From assembly GCF_008639165.1 (NCBI RefSeq), contig NZ_CP029197.1, positions 7,816,001-7,880,000 on the forward strand: a stretch of 64,000 nucleotides of DNA. The letters run 5' to 3'. Below are positions 33,449-43,925 of this stretch, in pieces (the stretch's first letter is position 1; every line of letters begins with the position of its first letter). The position numbers and the translations under genes are program-made. The notes under the pieces are model-generated. The model was not told the origin of the DNA. It did no database searches and worked only from the letters and a program-made list of their open reading frames with translations. This DNA comes from Streptomyces venezuelae ATCC 10712. GTDB taxonomy: Bacteria > Actinomycetota > Actinomycetes > Streptomycetales > Streptomycetaceae.

Positions 33449-35083
33449 ATGCCTCACGCCGATCTGGTCTTCACCGGAGGACCCGTCCTCACCATGGACC
33501 CGGCCCGGAGCCGGGCGACCTCGCTCGCGGTCACCGGGGAGCGGATCGCCGCCGTCGGCCACGACGAGGTGCGGGAGCTGATCGGGCCCCGCACGGAGGT
33601 GGTGGATCTCGCGGGCAGGATGCTGCTGCCCGGCTTCCAGGACTCCCACATCCACGCGGTCGGCGGCGGCGCCGAACTGGCCGAGTGCGATCTCACCGAC
33701 GTCGTCGACGCCGACGCGTGCCTGGAGCGGATCAGGGCCTACGCCGAGGCGCACCCGGAGCGGGAGTGGATCACCGGCGGCGGCTGGTCGATGGAGGGGT
33801 TCGCCGGCGGGCTGCCGACCCGTCAGCAGCTGGACTCCGTGGTGCCGGACCGGCCGGTGCTGCTCTCCAACCGGGACCACCACGGGGCCTGGGCCAACAC
33901 CCGGGCGCTCGAACTGGCCGGCCTGACCGCCGCCACCCCGGACCCGGCCGACGGCCGGATGGAGCGGGAGACGGACGGCTTCCCGACCGGCATGCTCCAG
34001 GAGGGCGCGACGGCGCTGGTCGCCCGCCTGGTGCCGGTGAGGACGCCGGAGGAGCGGCTCGCGGGGCTGCTGCGGGCCCAGAAGCTGCTGCACTCGCTCG
34101 GCATCACCGGCTGGCAGGACGCGCTGCTCGGCGACTTCAACGGCATGGCGGACCCGTCGACCGCCTATCTGACGGCGGCCCGGGACGGTTCCCTGACCGC
34201 CCGGGTGAACGGCGCGCTGTGGTGGGACCGGGACCGCGGCGCCGAGCAGATTCCCGAACTGGTGCGGCGCCGTGAGGAGCTGACGTACGGACGGTTCCGT
34301 GCCGGGTCCGTGAAGATCATGCAGGACGGCATCGCGGAGAACTTCACGGCCGCGCTGACCGCCCCGTACCTCGACGGCTGCGGCTGCGCCACCGCGAACA
34401 GCGGTCTCAGCTTCGTCGACCCGGAGGCCCTGCGGAAATATGTGACGGAGCTCGACGCGCTCGACTTCCAGGTCCACTTCCACGCCCTCGGCGACCGGGC
34501 CGTACGGGAGGCGCTCGACGCGATCGAGGCCGCCGTGGCCGCCAACGGACGGCGCGGCAACCGGCACCACCTGGCCCACCTCCAGGTCGTCCACCCCGAC
34601 GACCTGCCCCGCTTCGCGGCGCTCGGCGCCCTCGCGAACATCCAGCCGCTGTGGGCGGCGCACGAGCCGCAGATGGACACGCTGACCATTCCGTTCCTCG
34701 GTCCGGAGCGCGCGGCCTGGCAGTACCCCTTCGGTGGTCTGCTGCGGGCGGGCGCCACCCTGGTGGCGGGCAGCGACTGGCCGGTCTCAAGCCCCGACCC
34801 GCTCGCGGGCGTCCACGTCGCCGTGAACCGCCGTGAACCGGGGGCCACCGACGAGCGGGTGTTCCTTCCCGAGCAGCGCATCGACCTCCTCTCGGCCCTC
34901 ACCGCCTACACGGCCGGCTCCGCGCACGTGAACGGCTTCAACGACGCCGGCAGTCTCCTCCCCGGCCACCTGGCCGACCTGGTGGTGCTCGACCGGGACA
35001 TCCTGGCCGCGCCGCCGGAGGAGATCGCCGAGGCCCGGGTGGAACGGACCTATGTGGGCGGGGCGCTCGTGTTCGGCGACTGA
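33449..35083 (+). CDS. YtcJ-like metal-dependent amidohydrolase
   Basis: The protein has 544 residues. It is an amidohydrolase-3/composite-domain protein with the metal motif LLPGFQDSHIHAVGGG (about 59-74), HFHALGDRAV with catalytic His, HLAHLQVVHPDD, and the Asp in AGSDWPVSSPDPL. It closes with PGHLADLVVLDRDI. Family members hydrolyse amides or formyl groups on small molecules. The substrate is unknown. It overlaps the convergent LacI gene by 34 bp and neighbours a peptide-type importer, which could supply its substrate. Confidence 0.87.
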   Translation: MPHADLVFTGGPVLTMDPARSRATSLAVTGERIAAVGHDEVRELIGPRTEVVDLAGRMLLPGFQDSHIHAVGGGAELAECDLTDVVDADACLERIRAYAEAHPEREWITGGGWSMEGFAGGLPTRQQLDSVVPDRPVLLSNRDHHGAWANTRALELAGLTAATPDPADGRMERETDGFPTGMLQEGATALVARLVPVRTPEERLAGLLRAQKLLHSLGITGWQDALLGDFNGMADPSTAYLTAARDGSLTARVNGALWWDRDRGAEQIPELVRRREELTYGRFRAGSVKIMQDGIAENFTAALTAPYLDGCGCATANSGLSFVDPEALRKYVTELDALDFQVHFHALGDRAVREALDAIEAAVAANGRRGNRHHLAHLQVVHPDDLPRFAALGALANIQPLWAAHEPQMDTLTIPFLGPERAAWQYPFGGLLRAGATLVAGSDWPVSSPDPLAGVHVAVNRREPGATDERVFLPEQRIDLLSALTAYTAGSAHVNGFNDAGSLLPGHLADLVVLDRDILAAPPEEIAEARVERTYVGGALVFGD

Positions 35084-36168
35084 GACCGCGCCGCCGCCCC
35101 CGAGGTCCCGGGGTTCCGCACCGACGAGGCCCGTACGTCGAGCCGGACCGGCACCAGCACCCCGCCGGTCTCCCGCTGCCCGTGCTCGAGGACGGCCACG
35201 AGCAGTTCGATCCCGGCCTCGGCGACCGCGTCGGGGCGCAGGCTGAGCGTCGTCACCGGCGGCTGCGTGTGCAGGGCGGTCTCGTCCTCGCTCACACAGG
35301 CGAGGAGGAGGTCGCCGGGCACGTCGTAGCCGTGGCGGCGGGCCGCCTCCAGCAGCAGCGGCGGGCTCGCCTCGGCGACCACGAACAGGGCGTCCGGGCG
35401 TTCGGGCCCGGCCGTCAGGGCGGTTTCGACGGCCCGGACGACCGGCCCGTTGCCCGGCTCGGCGGCCCGTACGGACAGCTCCGGCAGCCCGTGCGCCGCG
35501 CACCAGTCGTGGTGTGCGGCGAACACCTCGCGGTGGAAGCGGGTGGTGCTGTCGGGGACGACGAGGGCGGGGCGCCGGGCCCCCTGGGCGGCGAAGTGGT
35601 CCAGGGTCCGGTGGACGGCGGCGGTCGCGTCGACGTCCACCCAGTGGGCCTCCGGCAGGCCTTCCACGGACCGGTCGCTGAAGACCGGGATGCGGGCGGC
35701 GACCAGGTCTTCGACGATCCGGTCGTCGGCGACGGGGTCGGCGACGACCACGGCGTCCAGGGGCAGCGCGGCCCACTCGCTCTGCAGCGATCCGGCGGGC
35801 AGCAGCACCATCGCGTACCCGCGTCCGAGGGCGCTGGCGGCGGTGGCCCCGGTGAGCCGGGCGAAGTACGGCGACTCCAGGAAGGTCCAGGGGGCGTCGG
35901 CCAGTTCGCCGACCACGTAGCCGATGAGCCGGGCGCGTCCCGCGCGCAGGTGCCGCGCGGTGGCGTTGGGCCGGTAGCCCATCCGGCGCGCGGTCTCGCG
36001 GGCCCGCTCCCGGACCTCGGGGGAGAGCCGGCCGGTGTCGTTGAGCGCCGCCGAGACGGTGGTCTTGGACAGTCCCGCCTCGCGGGCGACGTCGACGAGA
36101 CGGACGCGCGGGGCGGGGCGTCCGGCCTGGGGCGAGGGCGGCCCGCCGGGCCCTGAAGCTTCGGTCAT
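35050..36168 (-). CDS. LacI-family transcriptional regulator
   Basis: The protein has 372 residues from ATG 36168. The helix-turn-helix with hinge (about 20-75) is VRLVDVAREAGLSKTTVSAALN, and a periplasmic-binding-like sensor domain follows. It is divergent from the importer operon at 36310, with two 18-bp palindromic sites between them. It should repress the importer in the absence of its ligand. Confidence 0.9.
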   Translation of the reverse strand: MTEASGPGGPPSPQAGRPAPRVRLVDVAREAGLSKTTVSAALNDTGRLSPEVRERARETARRMGYRPNATARHLRAGRARLIGYVVGELADAPWTFLESPYFARLTGATAASALGRGYAMVLLPAGSLQSEWAALPLDAVVVADPVADDRIVEDLVAARIPVFSDRSVEGLPEAHWVDVDATAAVHRTLDHFAAQGARRPALVVPDSTTRFHREVFAAHHDWCAAHGLPELSVRAAEPGNGPVVRAVETALTAGPERPDALFVVAEASPPLLLEAARRHGYDVPGDLLLACVSEDETALHTQPPVTTLSLRPDAVAEAGIELLVAVLEHGQRETGGVLVPVRLDVRASSVRNPGTSGAAARSQSPNTSAPPT

Positions 36169-36197
36169 GGGACCGATGCTGCCATCCTCCCGACCTC

Positions 36198-36251
36198 TGC
36201 AAAACCGTTCCCGCAAAGCCGGCCGAACTCTTGTGCGGGAACGTTCCCGCA
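36198..36251. promoter_or_regulatory. Two LacI-type operators in tandem
   Basis: Positions 36234-36251 form a perfect 18-bp palindrome (TGCGGGAAC and complement). Positions 36198-36215 match it at 14 of 18 positions. The centres are 36 bp apart. They lie between the LacI gene and the importer operon. Confidence 0.75.
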
Positions 36252-36309
36252 TCAATACTCGCTCCATCCTCCCGTGCCCGACACAACACCCGTAAAGGGG
36301 TGGGTCTGC

Positions 36310-37947
36310 ATGCGCATGCCCGGATTCATCGTCTTCGTCTGTACCGCCGCGCTCGCGGCCTCCCTCACCGCCTGCTCCGGAGCCACCCGGCCGCAGACCG
36401 GCGCCGGCGGAGGTGCCGGCTTCGACGTCACCCCGACCTCCCCGGCCGCCAAGGGCGAACTGGACTCCTTCACCTGGTCGCTGTACGCCGAGCCGTACAC
36501 CCTGGACTACGCCCTCGCGTACGACTACCCGCCGAACACCGTGCTCGCCAACGTCTGCGAGCAGCTGCTGCGGGTCACCCCCGACCTGAGGATCGAACCC
36601 GGACTCGCGGTCAAGTGGACCCGGCCCGACCCGCGCACCCTCGTCTACACCCTGCGGCCCGGCGTGAAGTTCCACGACGGCACCACCATGACCGCCGACG
36701 ACGTCGTCGCCTCCCTCACGCGCCAGACGGACCCGGCCACCGGCTCCCCCTGGGGCTCCGCCTTCAAGAACGTCGACTCCGTGGAGAAGACCGGCCCGCT
36801 GGAGGTGACGATCCGCCTCGGCAAGGCCGACGTCCTCTTCCACGAACTCCTGGCCGCCTCGCCCGGCACCGTCGTCAGCGCCGCCTCCCTCGCCCGGCAG
36901 GGCAAGGACTACGGCACCCCCAAGGGCTCCCTGAACTGCACCGGCCCCTTCTCCCTCGAGAAGTGGGCGCAGGGCGACAGCATCACGCTCCGCAGGAACC
37001 CCGCCTACTGGGACAAGAAGCTCGTCCCGAAGTCCGCATCCGTGAAGTTCACCTTCGTCGAGGACCCGGCCGCCCGCTCCAACGCCTTCCTGTCCGGCGC
37101 CGCCGACGGCGGCTACATGGTCCCCGCCACCTCCCTCGGCCATCTGCGGAGCAGCGGGAAGGGCTCGCTCCTCTTCGGCCCCAACACCGCCGCCGCGAAC
37201 CTCGCCGTCCTCGACTTCCACGGCCCGCTCGGCAACCTCAAGGTCCGCAAGGCCCTGTCCATGGCCCTCGACCGGAAGAACATCGTCAAGGCGGCGGCCG
37301 GCGGCGTCGGCGTCCCCGCCAAGGCACCCGCCGCACGCGGCGCCTGGGCGCTCGCCCCCGAGAAGACCGCCACCCTGTTCGACACGCTCCCCGAGCCCGC
37401 GTACGACGTCGAGGGCGCCAAGAAGCTCGTCCAGGAGGCCGGCGCCACCGGCCGCACCATCACCCTCGCCACCAGCTCGCTCGCCCCCGAGATCAGCGTG
37501 GTCGCCAACGCCGTACAGGCGGCAGGACGGCAGATCGGCCTCGACGTCAGGCTGAAGCCCGTCTCACCCGACGCGTACAGCGGCATCTTCGTCGACCCGG
37601 CCGCCCGCGAGGGGCTCGACCTGGTCGTCACCAACGGCTACGACAACACCCCGGACCCGCTGGAGTTCTACCAGTATCTGCGCACCGGCGACTTCGGGAA
37701 CTACGGCAAGTGGTCCGACGCCGCGTTCGACGTCGCCTTCGACCGGGCCAACTCCGAACCGGACCCCGGCAAGCGCGCCGAGCTGACCGCGAAGCTCCAG
37801 GAGATCGCCCTGCGCGAGCTCCCCGTCATCCCCGTGTACGAGGCGCCGTACTCGGTCTTCCTCGGCAAGCGCGTCACCGGCGCGCCCACCGGCATCGCCC
37901 AGCTCTACTACCCCTGGGCCGCGACGATCGGGGCCGCGCAGTCATGA
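36310..37947 (+). CDS. Peptide-type ABC transporter substrate-binding lipoprotein
   Basis: The protein has 545 residues from ATG 36310 (MRMPGFIVF), with lipobox LTAC near residue 22. It is an SBP family-5 protein: YTLDYALAYDYPPNTVLANVC, FHDGTTMTADDVVASL and VRKALSMALDRKNIV. First gene of a five-gene importer operon under the LacI-type regulator. The ligand may be a peptide or another small molecule such as an opine or sugar; the sequence alone does not decide. Confidence 0.9.
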   Translation: MRMPGFIVFVCTAALAASLTACSGATRPQTGAGGGAGFDVTPTSPAAKGELDSFTWSLYAEPYTLDYALAYDYPPNTVLANVCEQLLRVTPDLRIEPGLAVKWTRPDPRTLVYTLRPGVKFHDGTTMTADDVVASLTRQTDPATGSPWGSAFKNVDSVEKTGPLEVTIRLGKADVLFHELLAASPGTVVSAASLARQGKDYGTPKGSLNCTGPFSLEKWAQGDSITLRRNPAYWDKKLVPKSASVKFTFVEDPAARSNAFLSGAADGGYMVPATSLGHLRSSGKGSLLFGPNTAAANLAVLDFHGPLGNLKVRKALSMALDRKNIVKAAAGGVGVPAKAPAARGAWALAPEKTATLFDTLPEPAYDVEGAKKLVQEAGATGRTITLATSSLAPEISVVANAVQAAGRQIGLDVRLKPVSPDAYSGIFVDPAAREGLDLVVTNGYDNTPDPLEFYQYLRTGDFGNYGKWSDAAFDVAFDRANSEPDPGKRAELTAKLQEIALRELPVIPVYEAPYSVFLGKRVTGAPTGIAQLYYPWAATIGAAQS

Positions 37948-38897
37948 CCCGCTTCCTCCTCGGGCGACTCCTCGGCCTGGCGGCCGTGCTGTTCCTGACC
38001 TCGATCGTGGTCTTCGGCGCCGTCCACCTGGCACCGGGCGACCCCGTGACCTTCCTGCTGCACGGCCGCCCCGCGACCCCCGAGACCGTGGCCGCCCTGC
38101 GCGCCGAGCACCACCTGGACGACCCCCTCGCCGTCCAGTACGGGAAATGGCTCGGCGGCGTCCTCACCGGTGACCTCGGCCGCTCCGCCCAGTACCACCA
38201 GGACGTCACCGCCCTCCTCGGCTCCCGGCTGCCCGGCACCGCCCTGCTCGTCGGCTACGCGGCCCTGCTCGTCGCCGCCCTCGGGGTCGGCGCCGGCATC
38301 CTCGCGGCGCTGCGCCCGGGCCTCCTCGACCGGGCGGTGCTCATCGGCACGGGCGTGGCCACCGCCACCCCGTCCTTCGTCACCGCGATCGTGCTCGTCT
38401 CCTTCTTCTCGGTCCAGCTCGGCTGGTTCCCCGGTCCCGGCGGCGGCGCGGCGGACGGCCTCGGCGCCCGGCTCCACCAGCTCACCCTCCCGGCCCTCGC
38501 CCTCGCCCTCACCTTCGCGGGCCTGCTCGCCCGGGTCACCCGCTCCGCGATGCTCGACGAACTCGGCCGCGAGCACGTCGAGGTGGCGCGCGCCCGGGGC
38601 GTCGCCGCCCGCACGGTGGTCCGCCGGCACGTCCTGCGCAACGCCCTTGGCCCGGTCGTCACCGTCGGCGGCACCATGCTGGCCGGCCTCCTCATCAGCA
38701 CCTCGATCGTGGAGACCGCCTTCGACGTGCCAGGGCTCGGCTCGCTGCTCGTGCAGTCGGTCACCGCCCAGGACTTCGCCGTCGTCCAGGCGGTCACCCT
38801 GCTCAGCGTGGCGGCCTTCGTCCTCGTCAACCTCGCGGTCGACCTGCTCGCCCCGCTCATCGACCCCCGTCTCTCCCCCGGGGAAGGCTCCTCATGA
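37944..38897 (+). CDS. ABC transporter permease (DppB type)
   Basis: The protein has 317 residues with six predicted membrane helices. The start overlaps the binding-protein stop (ATGA). Diagnostic parts are VHLAPGDPVTFLLHG near residue 30 and the EAA loop EHVEVARARGVAARTVVRRHVLR. It ends VNLAVDLLAPLIDPRL. Confidence 0.92.
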   Translation: MTRFLLGRLLGLAAVLFLTSIVVFGAVHLAPGDPVTFLLHGRPATPETVAALRAEHHLDDPLAVQYGKWLGGVLTGDLGRSAQYHQDVTALLGSRLPGTALLVGYAALLVAALGVGAGILAALRPGLLDRAVLIGTGVATATPSFVTAIVLVSFFSVQLGWFPGPGGGAADGLGARLHQLTLPALALALTFAGLLARVTRSAMLDELGREHVEVARARGVAARTVVRRHVLRNALGPVVTVGGTMLAGLLISTSIVETAFDVPGLGSLLVQSVTAQDFAVVQAVTLLSVAAFVLVNLAVDLLAPLIDPRLSPGEGSS

Positions 38898-39763
38898 CGA
38901 CCACCCTCAGCACGGCGCCGTACCGCAGGCCGGGCCTGCGCGGACTGCGCGTCCTCGGCCAGGGCCCGCTGTTCACGGCCTCGGTCGCGGTGCTCGCCCT
39001 CCTCGTCCTCGTCGCCGTGCTCGCCCCCGTCCTCGCGCCGTACGACCCCGAGGCCCTCGACCTCGCCGCCAGCCTCGTCGGCACCGGCGGCGACCACCTC
39101 CTGGGCACCGACCAGTCCGGCCGGGACATCCTGTCCCGGCTGCTCCACGGCGCCCGCACCGGGCTCCTCGGCCCGCTGCTCGTGGTCGGCGTGTCCACCC
39201 TGCTCGGCGTGCTGCTCGGCGTGGTGGCCGCCTGGCGGGGCGGCTGGGCCGACGCGGTCCTCTCCCGCTCGATGGACCTCGTCTTCGCGATCCCCGGGCT
39301 GATGCTCGCGATCCTGCTCGTCTCCGTCGTCGGCCCCGGCATGACCGCACCCGTCGTCGCCATGTCCGTCGCCTACACCCCGTACGTGGGCCGGCTGGTG
39401 CGCGGGATCGCCCGGCAGGAGAAGCGGCGGCCGTACATCGAGGCGTACGTGGTGCAGGGCTGGTCCGGCTGGACGGTGTGCCTGCGCCACCTCCTGCCGA
39501 ACATCGCGCCGACCGTCCTCGCCCAGTCCGCGATGAACTTCGGGTACGCGCTCATGGACCTGGCCGCCCTGTCCTTCCTCGGCTTCGGCGTCCAGCCGCC
39601 GACCGCCGACTGGGGCGCCATGATCAACGAGGGCCAGGGGGCCGTCCTGCAGGGCGCGATGCTCCCCGCCCTGGCGCCGTCCGCGTGCATCGTGCTCGCG
39701 GTCGTGGCCTTCGGAATCGTCGGCGAGGGGCTCGCCGACCGGATCGCGCGACGGGAGAAGTGA
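38894..39763 (+). CDS. ABC transporter permease (DppC type)
   Basis: The protein has 289 residues. It overlaps the upstream permease by 4 bp. The motifs are HLLGTDQSGRDILSRLLHGARTGL, the EAA-like loop EAYVVQGWSGWTVCLRHLLPN, and a closing GEGLADRIARRE. It has the N-terminal helix plus five-helix core of OppC proteins. Confidence 0.92.
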   Translation: MTTTLSTAPYRRPGLRGLRVLGQGPLFTASVAVLALLVLVAVLAPVLAPYDPEALDLAASLVGTGGDHLLGTDQSGRDILSRLLHGARTGLLGPLLVVGVSTLLGVLLGVVAAWRGGWADAVLSRSMDLVFAIPGLMLAILLVSVVGPGMTAPVVAMSVAYTPYVGRLVRGIARQEKRRPYIEAYVVQGWSGWTVCLRHLLPNIAPTVLAQSAMNFGYALMDLAALSFLGFGVQPPTADWGAMINEGQGAVLQGAMLPALAPSACIVLAVVAFGIVGEGLADRIARREK

Positions 39764-39768
39764 ACGCC

Positions 39769-40775
39769 ATGACGTCGACAGCGAACGGCGCCCCGACACC
39801 ACCGGCACCGGCGCCGCCCGTCCTGGAGATCGACGGGCTCGGCATCCGGCTCCCCGACGACCGGGCCGCGCGGCCCGTCCTGGACGGGATCAGCCTGACC
39901 GTACGGCCGGGGGAGACCGTCGGGCTCGTCGGCGAGTCCGGCTCAGGCAAGTCCGTCGCCTGCCGGAGCGTCCTCGGACTGCTGCCCGCGGGCGCCCGCA
40001 CCAGCGGGCAGGTCAGGGTCTCGGGACGGGACGTGCTCCGCATGCGCCCCAAGGAACTCGCCGCGCTGCGGGCCCGCGAGGTCGCCATGGTCTTCCAGGA
40101 CCCGCGCGCCTCCCTCAACCCGCTGCGCCGCGTCGGCGACTTCCTCACCGAAGGGCTGCGCGCCGCCGGCACCCCCGCCGGCCAGGCCGCCGCACGCGCC
40201 GGGGAACTCCTCGACGCCGTCGGCATCCGCGACCCGCACGGCGCCCTGCGCCGCTATCCGCACCAGTTCTCCGGCGGCATGCTCCAGCGGGTCGTCATCG
40301 CCGCCGCCCTCGCCGCCGAGCCCGCCCTGCTCCTCGCCGACGAACCGACCACCGCCCTCGACGTCACCACCCAGGCCGAGGTGATCGCGATCCTGGCGCG
40401 GCTGAGGGCCGAGCGCGGCACCGGGATGCTCTTCGTCACCCACGACCTGGAACTGGCCTCGGCGATCTGCGACCGGGTGTACGTGATGTACGCGGGCCGG
40501 ATCGTCGAGACCCGGACCACCGCCGAGCTCTTCGACCGGCCCCGCCACCCCTACACGGCGGGACTCCTCGCCTGCACCCCGCGCATCGAGCCCGGCGCCC
40601 CCGCGCCGCTGCCCATCCCGGGCCGGCCGGTCTCGCTCGCCGAAGCCCCGCCCGGCTGCTCCTTCGCCGCCCGCTGCCCGCACGCGGTGGCGCGCTGCAC
40701 CGAGGAGAAGCCCGCACTGGCACCGCACGGCGGGGGACTCGCCGCATGCCTCCGCGCCGAGGAAGGAATCACCCT

Positions 40776-40779
<4 letters not shown>
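39769..40779 (+). CDS. ABC transporter ATP-binding protein (DppD type)
   Basis: The protein has 336 residues from ATG 39769, chosen because GGGAGAAG lies at a suitable distance; a GTG at 39760 overlapping the previous stop is possible. Walker A GESGSGKS, signature QFSGGMLQRVVIAAAL, Walker B ALLLADEP and the C-terminal CSFAARCPHAVARC are present. Confidence 0.92.
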
Positions 40780-41558
<779 letters not shown>

Positions 41559-41643
41559 GGGCGGACGCCCGGGGCGACGGGCGGTTCGGACGCGCTCCGC
41601 CCCGACGCCGTCGGCGGCTGAACGGACCGCGCGCCGGGCGGTG

Positions 41644-43068
41644 TCAGCGCGCGGCCGTGGGACGCGGGCAGCGCGGCAGGGCCGGGCGGTCCTTGGTGCG
41701 CACGGCGGGCAGCCAGGCCGTCGGGGGCGCGGAACCGGCCGGGAGGCGGACCCGGAACCAGCGGGTGGACCACCGGGCCTCCTCGTCGATGATGGGCTGC
41801 CCGTCGGGCAGTTCGCAGTCGGCCGCCAAGACGTCGTCGTGCCACACCCGAGTCGGGACGACGTTGTCCGCCGTGTACGCCCGCAGGGGATCGACCGCCA
41901 GGCCGAGACTGCACCCGGCGGCCCGATCGGCCCGCTCCCGGCAGCTCCGCTCCGCGTTGAACACCCGGACGGTGCCGGCCGGCGCGCCCACCCGGACGGG
42001 CGGCCCGGACGAGCCCCCTCGGGCCGCGTCCGAGCACAGGGCGGCGGCGGCGACGCCGCAGAGCGCGGTGGCGAGGACGGCGGTCCGGGCCCGGCCCCGC
42101 CGCCGCCCCGACCCCGCCCCCGTACCCGCTCCGGTCGCGTCCTGGTGCGCGGCGATGCGGGCCAGCAGGCTCTCGGCGGTGTGCGGCGCGCGCGCCGCGT
42201 GGTTCGGGGCGAGGCAGTCGGCGGCCAGCGCGCGCCAGAACGGCGGCACCGTGTGGTCCATCCGCAGCGGGGCGCGTCCCTGCGCGTACTCCTGCACGGC
42301 GGCGCCGCGCGCCACGGGTGTCGCCCCCGAGAACGGCGAGCCGCCCGCCGAGAACACCTCGTGGATGACGATGCCCAGGGCCCAGATGTCGGCGGACGGC
42401 CGCACCCGCACGCCGAGTTCGCCGAGCGGCGCCCGCCAGCGCTCGGGCGGCAGGTAGTCGAGGGTGCCCATCGGCGGCACGTATCCGTGTGTCCCCGTGA
42501 GTTCGGTGGCGAGGCCGAAGTCCGAGAGCTTCACGGAGCGGTCCTCGCCGAGCAGGACGTTCTCCGGTTTGAGGTCGGCGTGGACCCAGCCCGAGCCGTG
42601 GAGATGGGCGAGCCCCTCGCAGATCCCGGCGATCAGCGGGCCGCGGTCGGCCTCGGGCACTCCGGCGTCGATGAGTTCGCGCAGGCTGCCGACGGCCCGT
42701 TCCATCACGAGCACGATCGCGCCGTCCAGGGCGGGCCGGTCGGGCGCCGTGAGGACGAACGACTCCCGCAGGCCGATCAGCCGGGGATGCCCGACCCTGC
42801 TGCCGAGGTCCACCTCGCGGCGGGCGGACTCCATGATCCTGCGCGCCTGGCGCGGCGCGAGCCCGGCCGTCGGCATGACTTTGAGCGCGACTTCGGCGGG
42901 GCCCGATGAGCCGGCGGCCGCGTCGGCGGGCCGGGCCGCGTAGACGGTCGACCAGCCTCCGGAGCCGATCAGCCGGGTCACCACCCAGTCGCCCACCTCG
43001 CTGCCCGCCGCGAGCACATCCGTACGGTCGCTCGCGGTGGGGGCGCCGGGGCGGTCCGGGGAGGTCAT
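41644..43068 (-). CDS. Membrane Ser/Thr protein kinase
   Basis: The protein has 474 residues. The kinase domain (about 25-310) has the glycine loop GSGGWSTVY, ATP-binding Lys in VALKVMP, catalytic loop VHADLKPENVLL and DFG in LSDFGLA. The usual HRD is HAD, so activation-loop control through the Arg is absent. A basic linker leads to one membrane helix (about 325-345). An extracellular C-terminal domain of about 125 residues follows, with Cys-containing segments. The start overlaps the FHA gene stop by 4 bp. The FHA protein is a likely phospho-binding partner. Confidence 0.87.
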   Translation of the reverse strand: MTSPDRPGAPTASDRTDVLAAGSEVGDWVVTRLIGSGGWSTVYAARPADAAAGSSGPAEVALKVMPTAGLAPRQARRIMESARREVDLGSRVGHPRLIGLRESFVLTAPDRPALDGAIVLVMERAVGSLRELIDAGVPEADRGPLIAGICEGLAHLHGSGWVHADLKPENVLLGEDRSVKLSDFGLATELTGTHGYVPPMGTLDYLPPERWRAPLGELGVRVRPSADIWALGIVIHEVFSAGGSPFSGATPVARGAAVQEYAQGRAPLRMDHTVPPFWRALAADCLAPNHAARAPHTAESLLARIAAHQDATGAGTGAGSGRRRGRARTAVLATALCGVAAAALCSDAARGGSSGPPVRVGAPAGTVRVFNAERSCRERADRAAGCSLGLAVDPLRAYTADNVVPTRVWHDDVLAADCELPDGQPIIDEEARWSTRWFRVRLPAGSAPPTAWLPAVRTKDRPALPRCPRPTAAR

Positions 43069-43925
43069 GATCCGGCCTGCCGCTCCCGCCCTCCGGCTCC
43101 CGTCTGGGGCGGCAGCAGCGCGAGGTGCTCCTCACGTACGAGCCCGAACCGCAGGGCGAGGCCCACGATCTCCTCCCGCTTGCCGTTGCGGCGGTCGGCC
43201 TTGCCGGTCTCGCCGGTGTCCGGGGCCGCGATGCGCAGCTTCTCCTCGGCGAGGTAGTCGATGTGCGAGCTGACCGCCCGCGCGGTCAGCGTGCCGCAGG
43301 CGGGGTGGTCCCTGAGCCGCTCGACGATCTGCGGAGTGGTGGGGACCGCCACCCGGGACTGGTCCCGCAGCCGCGGTTCGCAGAGGGCGAGGAGCACGAG
43401 GAAGTACGTGGCGGTCTCGTCGAGGGAGTACGCGGTGACGGTGCTGTTCCCCCAGGGGACGTCCATGGCCTCGGGGTCGAGGAAGACGTGGTCGGGGGCG
43501 TACACCTGGAAGGCGATGGTGGCGTCGCTGCGCGTGGGCAGCACCACGCGGGAGAACTCGAACGGGATGGGCGCGCCGACCCGGCGGGGCGGGATGCGCA
43601 GGTACTCGCCCGCCCCTTCGGGGTTCTCCACCAGGTAGCTGTGGCTGGTGCTGTAGTTCGTCAGCTGCCAGTGGTCGTGGGTCACCCGGATCTCCCCGGC
43701 CAGCCGCGAGATGGCCGGGTCGGCCAGCAGCAGCTCCACGGGGACCGTGGCGGAGCCCCGTCCGAAGCGGGCGACCTCGCCGGGGCCGAGCCGCAGGGTC
43801 ACCGCGTCACCGGGCGGTTCGCCGCCTTCGGCGCCACCGCTTCCCTGCGGCAGATGGATGACTACGCCGCTCACCGTTCCCCCGTCCCCCAGCCGTACGC
43901 GTCGGTCGAGCCGAACGATACTCAT
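43065..43925 (-). CDS. FHA-domain protein with C-terminal winged-helix-like region
   Basis: The protein has 286 residues. The FHA core (about 40-110) shows RFGRGSATV, ISRLAGEIRV, and the NYSTSHSYLVEN strand with the phospho-binding Ser and Asn positions. Residues 170-260 look like a helical or winged-helix segment (TPQIVERLRDHPACGTLTARAVSSHIDYL), suggesting a DNA- or protein-binding output. It is translationally coupled to the downstream kinase. Confidence 0.82.
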   Translation of the reverse strand: MSIVRLDRRVRLGDGGTVSGVVIHLPQGSGGAEGGEPPGDAVTLRLGPGEVARFGRGSATVPVELLLADPAISRLAGEIRVTHDHWQLTNYSTSHSYLVENPEGAGEYLRIPPRRVGAPIPFEFSRVVLPTRSDATIAFQVYAPDHVFLDPEAMDVPWGNSTVTAYSLDETATYFLVLLALCEPRLRDQSRVAVPTTPQIVERLRDHPACGTLTARAVSSHIDYLAEEKLRIAAPDTGETGKADRRNGKREEIVGLALRFGLVREEHLALLPPQTGAGGRERQAGS

